From NCBI GenBank assembly GCA_011055475.1, contig DSDH01000144.1, positions 1 through 10,092 on the forward strand: a stretch of DNA of 10,092 nucleotides, written 5' to 3'. Positions 1 to 5,857 of the stretch are shown here, piece by piece (the first letter of the stretch is position 1; each line of letters starts with the position of its first letter). Position numbers and translations under genes: made by a program. Source of the DNA: Phycisphaerales bacterium (GTDB lineage: Bacteria > Planctomycetota > Phycisphaerae > Sedimentisphaerales > Anaerohalosphaeraceae). Below the pieces are notes generated by a model that saw only the letters and a list, made by a program, of their open reading frames with translations, did not search any database and was not told the origin of the DNA.

Positions 1-409
1 CGGGGGCCTGAAGCCCTTCCGGCCGGATGAGCTTGAACCGGGCCGGCAGATGGGCACCAACGGAACGCTCTTCGTCGGCGACAAGGGCAAGATGCTGGAC
101 GGGCGGATCATCCCTGAGGACAAACAGCGCGCGTACACGCCGCCCGCCAAGACCCTGCAGCGTTCGCCCGGGCATTACGAAGAATGGCTCAGCGCCTGCA
201 AGGGCGGCGCGCCGGCCGGCAGCAACTTCGACTGGGCCGGACCCCTCGCCGAGGCCGTCCTGCTGGGCAACGTGGCCTTGCGCGTCGAGCTCAAGGAGAA
301 GCTCGCCCGCGTCAAGCTGGAATGGGACAGCGAGAACCTCAAGGTCACCAACCTGCCCGAGGCCAACGCGTTCCTCCACTACGAATACCGAAAAGGCTGG
401 ACCCTGTAA
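1..409 (+). CDS. Gfo/Idh/MocA family oxidoreductase, C-terminal part (5' truncated by window edge)
   Basis: The open frame enters from the left edge (first full codon at base 2) and ends at TAA 407-409, giving about 135 residues. The visible part matches the C-terminal substrate-binding half of a Gfo/Idh/MocA dehydrogenase of the kind common in Planctomycetota. Recognisable stretches are GTNGTLFVGDKGKML, a short YTPPAKTL segment, SPGHYEEWLSACKGG, AGSNFDWAGPLAEAVLLGN and the tail LHYEYRKGWTL. The NAD(P)-binding Rossmann half and the EKP motif would lie upstream of the window, so cofactor use cannot be checked. Enzymes of this family oxidise or reduce sugars and cyclitols, and some make 3-keto sugars. 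The substrate here is unknown. It lies 58 bases before a second Gfo/Idh/MocA gene on the same strand and probably shares its transcript. The ATG at base 50 is internal, because family sequence continues upstream of it. Confidence 0.85.
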   Translation, partial: GGLKPFRPDELEPGRQMGTNGTLFVGDKGKMLDGRIIPEDKQRAYTPPAKTLQRSPGHYEEWLSACKGGAPAGSNFDWAGPLAEAVLLGNVALRVELKEKLARVKLEWDSENLKVTNLPEANAFLHYEYRKGWTL

Positions 410-467
410 TCGAACAGAAAAGGGATGCGGCCCGGCGGGGTCGCCGTAGGAGCAAAGGAGCCGACTC

Positions 468-1487
468 ATGCTGCGTGTAGGGATTGTGGGATTCGGGTTC
501 ATGGGACGAATGCACTACAAGTGCTGGCAGGCCCTGGACGGGGCGCAAGTCGTAGCGATCTGCGATTCGAATCCGAATCTGGTCGAGGACACGAAAAAGG
601 CCGTCGGCAACATCGCCGGGGCGGCGGACGAGGTCGACTTCGCTTCATTGAAGCTTTTCACCGTGTATGACCGCTTCCTGGCCGAGGCCGGCGTCGATGC
701 CATCAGCCTGGCCCTGCCGACCCATCTGCACGCGGACTTCTCGATCCGCGCCCTGGAGGCGGGTGTCCACGTCCTGTGCGAGAAGCCGATGGCGTTGGAT
801 GTCGATTCCTGCCAGCGCATGGTCGAGGCCGCCGAACGGACGGGCAAGGTCCTGCAGATCGGCCATTGCGTGCGGTTCTGGCCCGAGTACGCTCACGCCC
901 GGGAGCTGGTCGCCTCGGGCAAATACGGCCGCGTCCGGGCCGCCACGCTGCAGCGGCTCAGCGCCCCACCGGCCTGGGCCGTCGGCGGCTGGCTGGCCGA
1001 CGAGCAGCGAAGCGGCGGCATGATCCTCGACCTGCACATCCACGATACGGACTACGTGCAATACCTGCTCGGCACCCCGAAGGCCGTGCAGAGCCGGGCG
1101 GCGCGGGGCGACGACGGCCGGATGATCCACGTCGTCTCGAACTACCTCTACGACGATGACAAGGTCATCATCGCCGAGGGCACGTGGGCCATGAGCCCGT
1201 CGTTCGGATTTGAGATGAGCTTCAACCTCATGCTTGAGGGCGCTACGCTCACGTACGACTGCACCCGCAGCCCGGCCTATCGCGTCTGCCCGGTCGACGG
1301 GGAGGCCTTCACCCCGGACGTCGGCCCCGGCGACGGATACACGCGGCAGATCGAGCACTTCGCCCGCACGATCCGCAGTGAACAGGTCCCGGAGGTGCTC
1401 ACCCTGGCCCAATCGCTCGAATCGGTGCGTATCGTTCTGGCTGAGGTCGCCTCGGCGAAAACAGGAAAACCGGTCTCGATGGACTAA
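468..1487 (+). CDS. Gfo/Idh/MocA family NAD(P)-dependent sugar oxidoreductase
   Basis: This is a complete 339-residue protein of normal family length. The N-terminal Rossmann fold carries the dinucleotide motif GFGFMG at residues 8-13. The family signature CEKPMALD follows, with E105-K106-P107; the lysine normally contacts cofactor and substrate. The second half has the usual substrate-side segment GGMILDLHIHDTD (residues 183-195), which holds the conserved Asp and His expected of catalytic or substrate contacts. There is no signal peptide, so it is probably cytoplasmic, unlike many Tat-exported relatives. The start is supported by AAGGAG at 455-460, seven bases before the ATG. The next gene begins 17 bases after the stop. 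With a DUF1080 protein and a TIM-barrel isomerase downstream, oxidation of a sugar hydroxyl to a 3-keto form is a reasonable role, but the actual substrate cannot be read from sequence. Confidence 0.93.
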   Translation: MLRVGIVGFGFMGRMHYKCWQALDGAQVVAICDSNPNLVEDTKKAVGNIAGAADEVDFASLKLFTVYDRFLAEAGVDAISLALPTHLHADFSIRALEAGVHVLCEKPMALDVDSCQRMVEAAERTGKVLQIGHCVRFWPEYAHARELVASGKYGRVRAATLQRLSAPPAWAVGGWLADEQRSGGMILDLHIHDTDYVQYLLGTPKAVQSRAARGDDGRMIHVVSNYLYDDDKVIIAEGTWAMSPSFGFEMSFNLMLEGATLTYDCTRSPAYRVCPVDGEAFTPDVGPGDGYTRQIEHFARTIRSEQVPEVLTLAQSLESVRIVLAEVASAKTGKPVSMD

Positions 1488-1504
1488 GGAACAAGGAGAC
1501 GAAC

Positions 1505-2326
1505 ATGGTCATGTGCCAAAACTGGCCCGTCGGCGTGTGCAGTTGGTCGCTCCAGCGCGACATCGCCGGCGTAGCTCACGTCATGGAGGAACTCGGACTG
1601 ACCCACGTGCATTTGGGCATCCGGCAGGCCCTCGGCCCCCAAGGCCGCGGCGTCAGCGAAACCATCGCCCGCCAGGACTGGACGATCAGCGCGACGATGA
1701 TCGACTTCCCCCAGGAGGACTACTCCACGCTCGACGCCATCCGCGTGACGGGCGGCATCGCCCCCGATGACTGCTGGCCGACCAACCGTGAGCTGTTCTT
1801 CGGAGCCGCCGAGCTCACCGCCGCACTGCACGTGCCCTACCTCACGATGCACCTGGGCTTCATCGACCACCGCGACATCGAGTATGCCGAGAAGTTCTTC
1901 GCGCGCACCCGCGAGATGGCTGATGAGGCGCAGAAACGGGGGATCATGCTCTTGCTGGAAACGGGGCAGGAGACCGCCGTCGATTTGCAGCGGTTCCTCA
2001 AGGAGCTCAACCACCCGGCCGTCGGCGTCAATTTCGATCCGGCCAACATGATCCTCTACGACAAGGGCGATCCCATCGAGGCCGTCCGCGTCCTGGCGCC
2101 CTGGATCAAGCACGTGCACGTCAAGGACGCCAACCGCACCCAGACGCCCGGCACGTGGGGCGCGGAGGTCCCCTGGGGCGACGGACAGGTCGGCATGCGG
2201 GCCTTTCTGGAGGTGCTCAACGAAATCGGCTATGAGGGGACGTTGGCGATCGAACGCGAGGCGGGCGACGATCGCGTCGGAGACATCCGCAAGGCCGTCG
2301 AGCGCCTGGCGTCATTCACGGGTTAG
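1505..2326 (+). CDS. Sugar phosphate isomerase/epimerase-like TIM-barrel protein
   Basis: This 273-residue protein belongs to the xylose isomerase-like TIM-barrel superfamily (AP endonuclease family 2). The strand-one motif GVCSWSLQ lies near the N-terminus. Likely metal ligands are in the expected order: E152 in LLLETG, D178 in VNFDPAN, H205 in KHVHVKD and E250 in LAIERE. The segment EVPWGDGQV before the last strand is typical of hydroxypyruvate isomerase or sugar epimerase-like members. No signal peptide is visible, so it should act in the cytoplasm. AAGGAG at 1493-1498 sits six bases before the chosen ATG. The second in-frame ATG two codons later is less well spaced. Members of this family isomerise or epimerise sugars, or process keto-sugars next to Gfo/Idh/MocA enzymes. 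Its position between such an oxidoreductase and a DUF1080 gene fits a 3-keto-sugar pathway. The exact reaction is not determinable. Confidence 0.9.
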   Translation: MVMCQNWPVGVCSWSLQRDIAGVAHVMEELGLTHVHLGIRQALGPQGRGVSETIARQDWTISATMIDFPQEDYSTLDAIRVTGGIAPDDCWPTNRELFFGAAELTAALHVPYLTMHLGFIDHRDIEYAEKFFARTREMADEAQKRGIMLLLETGQETAVDLQRFLKELNHPAVGVNFDPANMILYDKGDPIEAVRVLAPWIKHVHVKDANRTQTPGTWGAEVPWGDGQVGMRAFLEVLNEIGYEGTLAIEREAGDDRVGDIRKAVERLASFTG

Positions 2327-2399
2327 CCCGAGCCGTGGGCCCGCATGCAAGGGAAACGGAAAGACAGTATGGTCTATTTGTCAGAAAGTTGTTCAAAAC

Positions 2400-2404
2400 G
2401 GAGG
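2400..2404 (+). promoter_or_regulatory. Shine-Dalgarno GGAGG for the DUF1080 gene
   Basis: GGAGG lies six bases before the ATG at 2411. It decides the start of the DUF1080 gene over the in-frame ATG at 2345, which lacks a comparable site and would put 22 charged residues ahead of the signal peptide. Confidence 0.8.
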
Positions 2405-2410
2405 ATTACG

Positions 2411-3691
2411 ATGAAAGCAACAACCCGGTACACGATGTTCGCGGCGGCAGCCTTTTGCATCGCGCTGCTTTATGTCCCCGCATCGGCGCAGACCCGGCCC
2501 GTCCCCGAAGGGTTCATCGCCCTGTTCAATGGCAAGGACCTGACCGGCTGGAAGGGCCTGCTCAAGCCGCCCTACGACAATCCCATCAAGCGGGCCGAGC
2601 TGAGCCCGGAGCGGCGAGCCGAACTCCAGGCCCAAGCCGATGAGAACATGCGGCAGCACTGGACCGTCAAGGATGGGGTGCTCTACTTCGACGGCAAGGG
2701 GTTCAGCCTGGCCACCGCCCGCGAGGACTACGGTGATTTCGAGCTCTGGGTCGATTGGAAGCTGCTCACGCCCCGGGGCGACAGCGGCCTCTACCTGCGG
2801 GGCAGCCCCCAGGTGCAGATCTGGGACCCCGGTTATCGCAAGGTGGGCTCCGGCGGCCTGTACAACAATCAGAAGAACCCCGACAAGCCAACGGTGATCG
2901 CGGATAACCCCATCGGCGAGTGGAATACCTTCTACATCAAGATGGTGGGCGAGCGGGTCACGGTCGACCTGAACGGCAAGCGAGTGGTCGACAACGTCAT
3001 CATGGAAAATTACTGGGATCGCAGCCGCCCGATCTTCCCCGTCGGCACGATCGAGCTGCAATGCCACGGTGATCCGATCTGCTTCCGCAACATCTTCATC
3101 CGTGAAATCCCCCGGCCCGGCCAGTGGCGAAAGCTCTTCAATGGCCGCGATCTGGCCGGTTGGGTCGGCGACGTCGCGGGCTACGGCGTCGAGAACGGCA
3201 CCATCGTGTGTAAGCCCGGCGGCAACATCTACACCGCCGAGGCCTTTGACGACTTCCATTTCAAGTTTGACTTCAAGCTCACCCCCGGCGCCAACAACGG
3301 CCTGGGCATCCGCACGCCGATGGGCGGTCACGCCGCCTACGAAGGCATGGAAATCCAGATCCTGGATGACACCGCCGACAAGTACAAGAACCTGCAGCCC
3401 TACCAGTTCCACGGCTCGATCTACGGCGTCGTGCCGGCCAAGCGGGGCGCCCTCAAGCCGGTGGGCGAATGGAATCACGAAGAAGTCATCGCCAAGGGCT
3501 CGCATATCACCGTGATTCTCAACGGCGAGACCATCGTCGACGCCGACGTGCTCGAGGTCAGCAAGGGCGGTACCGAAACCATCGACGGCCGTGACCATCC
3601 CGGCCTGAAGCGGCCCGGCGGCCACCTCGTCCTGTGCGGCCATGGGGATGTGCTCTGGTTCCGCAACATGGAGATCATGTCGCTCAAGTGA
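2411..3691 (+). CDS. Exported protein with two DUF1080 (3-keto-glycoside hydrolase-like) domains
   Basis: This 426-residue protein begins with a signal peptide: basic MKATTR, a hydrophobic core at about residues 9-21, and a likely signal peptidase I site after ASA (residues 24-26). It acts outside the cytoplasmic membrane. Two DUF1080 (3-keto-disaccharide hydrolase domain, PF06439) modules follow, at about 32-232 and 238-426. Each opens with a copy of the family hallmark (FIALFNGKDLTGW and RKLFNGRDLAGW) and has a glycine-rich sheet segment (SGLYLRG, NNGLGIR) and a closing FRN strand (CFRNIFI, WFRNMEI). The first module carries a charged, helix-prone insert at about residues 55-83 between the opening motif and HWTVKDGVL, known in some planctomycete members. 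DUF1080 proteins are lectin-like jelly rolls, and several hydrolyse or eliminate 3-keto-glycosides. That role fits the oxidoreductases and isomerase upstream. A terminator follows at once, so this is the last gene of the operon. Confidence 0.9.
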   Translation: MKATTRYTMFAAAAFCIALLYVPASAQTRPVPEGFIALFNGKDLTGWKGLLKPPYDNPIKRAELSPERRAELQAQADENMRQHWTVKDGVLYFDGKGFSLATAREDYGDFELWVDWKLLTPRGDSGLYLRGSPQVQIWDPGYRKVGSGGLYNNQKNPDKPTVIADNPIGEWNTFYIKMVGERVTVDLNGKRVVDNVIMENYWDRSRPIFPVGTIELQCHGDPICFRNIFIREIPRPGQWRKLFNGRDLAGWVGDVAGYGVENGTIVCKPGGNIYTAEAFDDFHFKFDFKLTPGANNGLGIRTPMGGHAAYEGMEIQILDDTADKYKNLQPYQFHGSIYGVVPAKRGALKPVGEWNHEEVIAKGSHITVILNGETIVDADVLEVSKGGTETIDGRDHPGLKRPGGHLVLCGHGDVLWFRNMEIMSLK

Positions 3692-3694
3692 TCC
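3655..3694 (+). repeat. Direct repeat copy 1: 3' end of the DUF1080 gene
   Basis: These 40 bases encode the last residues of the DUF1080 protein (WFRNMEIMSLK), the TGA stop and three bases beyond. They match 4495-4534 at 36 of 40 positions by my alignment, at an offset of exactly 840 bases. The toxin-antitoxin cassette lies between the copies. Confidence 0.85.
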
Positions 3695-3715
3695 TGGTGG
3701 GTACAAGGAACGACC

Positions 3716-3753
3716 AAGGGGGGATGGCGACCCATGGCCATCCCCCTTTTTTT
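3716..3753 (+). terminator. Rho-independent terminator of the sugar-catabolism operon
   Basis: A perfect 10-bp stem, GGGGGATGGC (3719-3728) with GCCATCCCCC (3737-3746), surrounds an eight-base loop. It is followed directly by seven T (3747-3753). The stem can extend by a few A/G-T pairs at its base. It begins 28 bases after the DUF1080 stop, so it should end transcription of the plus-strand operon just before the promoter of the antitoxin gene. Confidence 0.92.
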
Positions 3754-3775
3754 GCCCCGCGTCCCTTCTTCCCGC

Positions 3776-3804
3776 TTGACTGCCAGACCAACGCGGGTTA
3801 TACT
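3776..3804 (+). promoter_or_regulatory. Sigma-70-type promoter for the AbrB-Doc cassette
   Basis: TTGACT (3776-3781) as a -35 element and TATACT (3799-3804) as a -10 element are separated by exactly 17 bases. Each differs from the E. coli consensus at one position. The promoter sits between the upstream terminator and the antitoxin start at 3833, which leaves a short leader of about 20 bases. This predicts independent, potentially strong transcription of the cassette. Confidence 0.8.
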
Positions 3805-3817
3805 TTGTATATACGAA
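3804..3817. promoter_or_regulatory. Operator-like palindrome overlapping the transcription start
   Basis: TTTGTATATACGAA is a 14-base inverted repeat with one mismatched pair around the core GTATATAC. It begins at the last base of the -10 element and covers the expected transcription start. Short palindromes with such a core are commonly bound by MazE/AbrB-like antitoxins, so autorepression by the encoded antitoxin or the antitoxin-toxin complex is a natural inference. Binding has not been shown. Confidence 0.55.
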
Positions 3818-3832
3818 GTGGAGACGCCCGTT

Positions 3833-4060
3833 ATGGTCAAAAGCCTGACAAAACACGGAAACAGCTACGCATTGGTGATCGACAAGCCGATTCTCGAGCT
3901 GCTGCGGGTCGCGCCCGACACCCCTTTCGAGATTCTCAGCGACGGCCAATGTCTGGTCCTTACGCCGGTCCGGAAACCGGATGAGCAAGAGAAGTTCGAC
4001 CGGGCCCTCGATAGGATCCACACGCATTTCGGCCGGGCCATGAGGCGTCTGGCGGAGTGA
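3833..4060 (+). CDS. AbrB/MazE/SpoVT-family antitoxin
   Basis: This is a small 75-residue protein. Residues 1 to about 47 match the swapped-hairpin AbrB/MazE DNA-binding fold: an opening VKSLTKHGNSYALVIDKPILELL, then a PDTPFEILSDGQCLVLTPV hairpin. The remaining 28 residues are charged and helix-prone, the part that normally wraps and blocks the toxin. I chose the ATG at 3833 because the AbrB fold starts there and GGAG (3820-3823) lies nine bases upstream. A longer in-frame start at 3734 lies inside the upstream terminator and before the promoter. The stop codon TGA at 4058-4060 overlaps a GTG at 4057, the usual toxin-antitoxin coupling arrangement. It should neutralise the downstream Doc toxin and repress its own promoter. 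Most characterised Doc toxins pair with Phd, but AbrB-type partners also occur. Confidence 0.87.
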   Translation: MVKSLTKHGNSYALVIDKPILELLRVAPDTPFEILSDGQCLVLTPVRKPDEQEKFDRALDRIHTHFGRAMRRLAE

Positions 4061-4453
4061 CTCCGTTCTACGACCCCGCTGTTTCTCGACATCGGGCAGG
4101 GCCTTTGCATCCACCTGAGTCTTATCGAGCACTACGGGGGCCACGCCGGCATCCGCGACATTAGGCTGTTACAGTCGGCCATCGCGATGCCCCAGAGCGG
4201 CTTCGGGGGCGAAAGACTGCACAAAGACCTGTTCGAGATGGCCGCGGCGTATCTCTATCACATCGTCCAGAATCACCCCTTCGTAGACGGCAACAAACGG
4301 ACGGGGGCGGCCAGCGCCATTATCTTCCTGGCGATGAACGACATTGAGATCGAACCCGACGAGGACGGCTTGGTGGACCTGACCATATCCGTCGCGCGCG
4401 GGGAAGCCGGCAAGGTTCAGATCGCCGACTTCTTTCGGCAACGGGTTCACTGA
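4057..4453 (+). CDS. doc: Fic/Doc-family (death-on-curing) toxin with an apparent N-terminal frameshift
   Basis: The Fic core motif HPFVDGNKR is intact (4274-4300), so the catalytic site looks functional. Doc toxins inactivate EF-Tu by phosphorylation. In the same frame, family sequence extends well upstream of the first ATG at 4187: LFLDIGQGLCIH, LIEHYGGHAGIRD and LLQSAIAMPQSGFGGE are all Doc hallmarks. That frame has no ATG, GTG or TTG between the antitoxin stop and 4187. The natural start is the GTG at 4057, overlapping the antitoxin stop as GTGA, but it is in another frame and reaches TAG at 4162-4164. Removing one C from the run at 4074-4077 would join them into a 131-residue protein beginning MTPFYDPLFLDIG, a normal Doc length. 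The gene is therefore a recent frameshift mutant, a sequencing error, a case of frameshifting, or translated from a rare start such as CTG 4079. Translation from 4187 alone would give a truncated 88-residue protein. Confidence 0.8.
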
Positions 4454-4486
4454 GATATCTCCTGAGGGCGATTGAGGCATCTCTTC

Positions 4487-4531
4487 GATTGGTACTGGTT
4501 CCGAAACATAGAGTTTATGTCGCTCAAGTGA
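4487..4531 (+). pseudogene. Remnant of a second DUF1080 gene (last ~14 codons only)
   Basis: In frame, this stretch reads DWYWFRNIEFMSLK and then TGA. It closely matches the DVLWFRNMEIMSLK ending of the intact DUF1080 protein, including the stop and the ATCC after it. There is no DUF1080 sequence upstream: the same frame has a TGA at 4463 and then the Doc gene. It is a leftover gene end and not a working gene. Four differences in 40 bases, two of them altering residues (Met to Ile, Ile to Phe), suggest an older paralogue or an aged duplication. Confidence 0.75.
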
Positions 4532-4534
4532 TCC
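4495..4534 (+). repeat. Direct repeat copy 2: DUF1080 gene end
   Basis: This is the second copy of the 40-base repeat found at 3655-3694, with differences at 4504, 4510, 4514 and 4516. It is followed, as in copy 1, by a GGGGATGG-type terminator hairpin at almost the same distance from the stop codon. The rest of the 4454-4611 interval holds only the gene remnant, this repeat and the palindrome. Confidence 0.85.
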
Positions 4535-4552
4535 GGACGACGATGCGTATAC

Positions 4553-4590
4553 AAAAGGGGATGGGACATATGTCCCATCCCCTTCTCGTC
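4553..4590. terminator. Perfect 30-base palindrome, probably a bidirectional terminator
   Basis: Bases 4555-4569 (AAGGGGATGGGACAT) and 4570-4584 are exact reverse complements, giving a 15-bp stem with almost no loop. On the plus strand a T-rich tract (TTCTCGTCTT) follows. On the minus strand TTTT follows the CCCC arm. It lies between the plus-strand toxin gene and the 3' end of the minus-strand lipoprotein gene, so it can end transcription from both sides. Confidence 0.82.
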
Positions 4591-4611
4591 TTCCAGATCC
4601 CGCGGATGACT

Positions 4612-5841
4612 CTACGGCAGGGCCGTGCGGATTTCTTCCAGGCTCACACCCAACACGTGCCGCGCGATGGGATCGAGGCTCGCCTCCGACCCTTGCAGGT
4701 GGATCGTCCGATGCCGATGGCCCAGGGTCTCACCCGGCCTCAGCGCCGCCGCCGGCGAGGACGTCTCCAGCTCGTAGAACGGCCCCAGGGGCTTGGCCCC
4801 CGGCTCCGGCGGTCCGTCGTTGTACGAATTGACGACGTCCCCTCGATACGGCTCGTCCTGCAGCTCCCACATGCTGTTGACGTAGTCCATCACGCCCTCG
4901 GGCTTGTTGTACTGCACGATCGTCAGGATATGATTCGCCGCGTCGTAGCTGCCCAGCACCGGCAACGCCCGCTGCGGCGAGAGCCCGATCTTGCTGCGGT
5001 ACTGGCCATCGCCCTTGAAAAACAACACGCCGTCCTTGATCACCAGCCGGTCGGACGGCACCTTGCCGAAGTACGCATCGTTGACGATGGGTCCCAGCTC
5101 CGCCTCCGGGCCGGGTCTGAACGGAATCACCATTGTTGTCTGCGGCGACGGCTTGTACATGCCCAGGATCCAGATCGACAGGAGGCCGCCGGCCTTCGTC
5201 CAGGCCTGCGATCCGGCATTCGTAATGCGGTTCTCCGTCTGATACGCAACCAGCCGCACGCCCCGCGGCACCGACGTGTTCAGCGCCAGGGCCGCCTGCT
5301 CCGCATCCAGCAGCGTCACCGCTCGCTGGATCTCCACGTCGAACGTGGTGCCCGCGTAATTCGTCAGGGTCGTCCGCTTGCCGAACAGGGCCGTCGTGCG
5401 CGTCCGCGAGAGCATTTCAAACGGCTCGGTGTCGATTATCGCCGGCGTTTGCCAGTGCTCGAAGTCAAACGGGTCACCCGGCTTGAAGAAGAGGGCGTAC
5501 TGGCCGCCCTCGGGCCCCAGCCAGAAGCGATCCTCGCCGCCGAACGCGTTCATGTGCGGCAGCACCTGGCCCGATGCGATCAGCTCGTAGTTCAGCCAGC
5601 CGAAGCTCAGGCCGTCGGGTCCCTCGGCCGTGCTGGTCATCACCCGCCCCTGGTACGCGGGCACCACCGCCAGTTGCGCCCGCCCGGCCGCGTCCGACAG
5701 CACGATCGCATCGGTGTGCTCCTTGAGAAACTCCACATCCTGCCCGAACGTTCGCTGCCCATCCATACGCCTCTCCATCGCACAGCCCGACAGTGCCACC
5801 CCGATGCCGATCCAACACAACCACGTCGCTCTCATGCTCAT
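4612..5841 (-). CDS. Predicted lipoprotein, DUF6786-like
   Basis: From the chosen start the protein has 409 residues. The first 20 form a lipoprotein signal: MSMRATW, a hydrophobic stretch, and the lipobox LSGC with the lipidated cysteine at position 20. The mature protein should be anchored to a membrane facing the periplasm. The body, with motifs such as VVPAYQGRVMTSTA, FGWLNYELIASG, NAFGGEDRFWLGPEGG and WQTPAIIDTEPFE, resembles what I recall of the DUF6786 family of Planctomycetota and Bacteroidota. Its all-beta, Trp/Gly-rich character recalls aldose epimerase-like sandwiches, but that is inference and no activity is known. I chose the ATG at 5841 because GGGAGG is six bases upstream; the ATG at 5847 touches that site. 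It begins 16 bases after hypB on the same strand, so it may be cotranscribed with the hyp genes although no functional link is obvious. Confidence 0.78.
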   Translation of the reverse strand: MSMRATWLCWIGIGVALSGCAMERRMDGQRTFGQDVEFLKEHTDAIVLSDAAGRAQLAVVPAYQGRVMTSTAEGPDGLSFGWLNYELIASGQVLPHMNAFGGEDRFWLGPEGGQYALFFKPGDPFDFEHWQTPAIIDTEPFEMLSRTRTTALFGKRTTLTNYAGTTFDVEIQRAVTLLDAEQAALALNTSVPRGVRLVAYQTENRITNAGSQAWTKAGGLLSIWILGMYKPSPQTTMVIPFRPGPEAELGPIVNDAYFGKVPSDRLVIKDGVLFFKGDGQYRSKIGLSPQRALPVLGSYDAANHILTIVQYNKPEGVMDYVNSMWELQDEPYRGDVVNSYNDGPPEPGAKPLGPFYELETSSPAAALRPGETLGHRHRTIHLQGSEASLDPIARHVLGVSLEEIRTALP

Positions 5842-5847
5842 GCGCAT

Positions 5848-5853
5848 CCTCCC
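5848..5853 (-). promoter_or_regulatory. Shine-Dalgarno GGGAGG for the lipoprotein gene
   Basis: Read on the minus strand, GGGAGG lies six bases before the ATG at 5841 and directly abuts the ATG at 5847. It sits within the 16-base gap after the hypB stop, which favours start 5841 and shows that the gene has its own strong ribosome-binding site. Confidence 0.75.
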
Positions 5854-5857
5854 TTCA

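Noticed and set aside
645..1412. 255-codon minus-strand open frame opposite the second oxidoreductase
   Set aside because: The sense gene has a Shine-Dalgarno and full Gfo/Idh/MocA motifs. The antisense product is not recognisable.
3734..3832. Upstream extension of the antitoxin by 33 codons
   Set aside because: This start lies in the terminator hairpin and upstream of the likely promoter, and the extra residues do not belong to the AbrB fold.
2393..4144. 583-codon open frame on the minus strand
   Set aside because: It is antisense to the well-supported DUF1080 and antitoxin genes, spans the terminator and promoter between them, and its translation has no recognisable domain. Long antisense frames are expected at this GC content.
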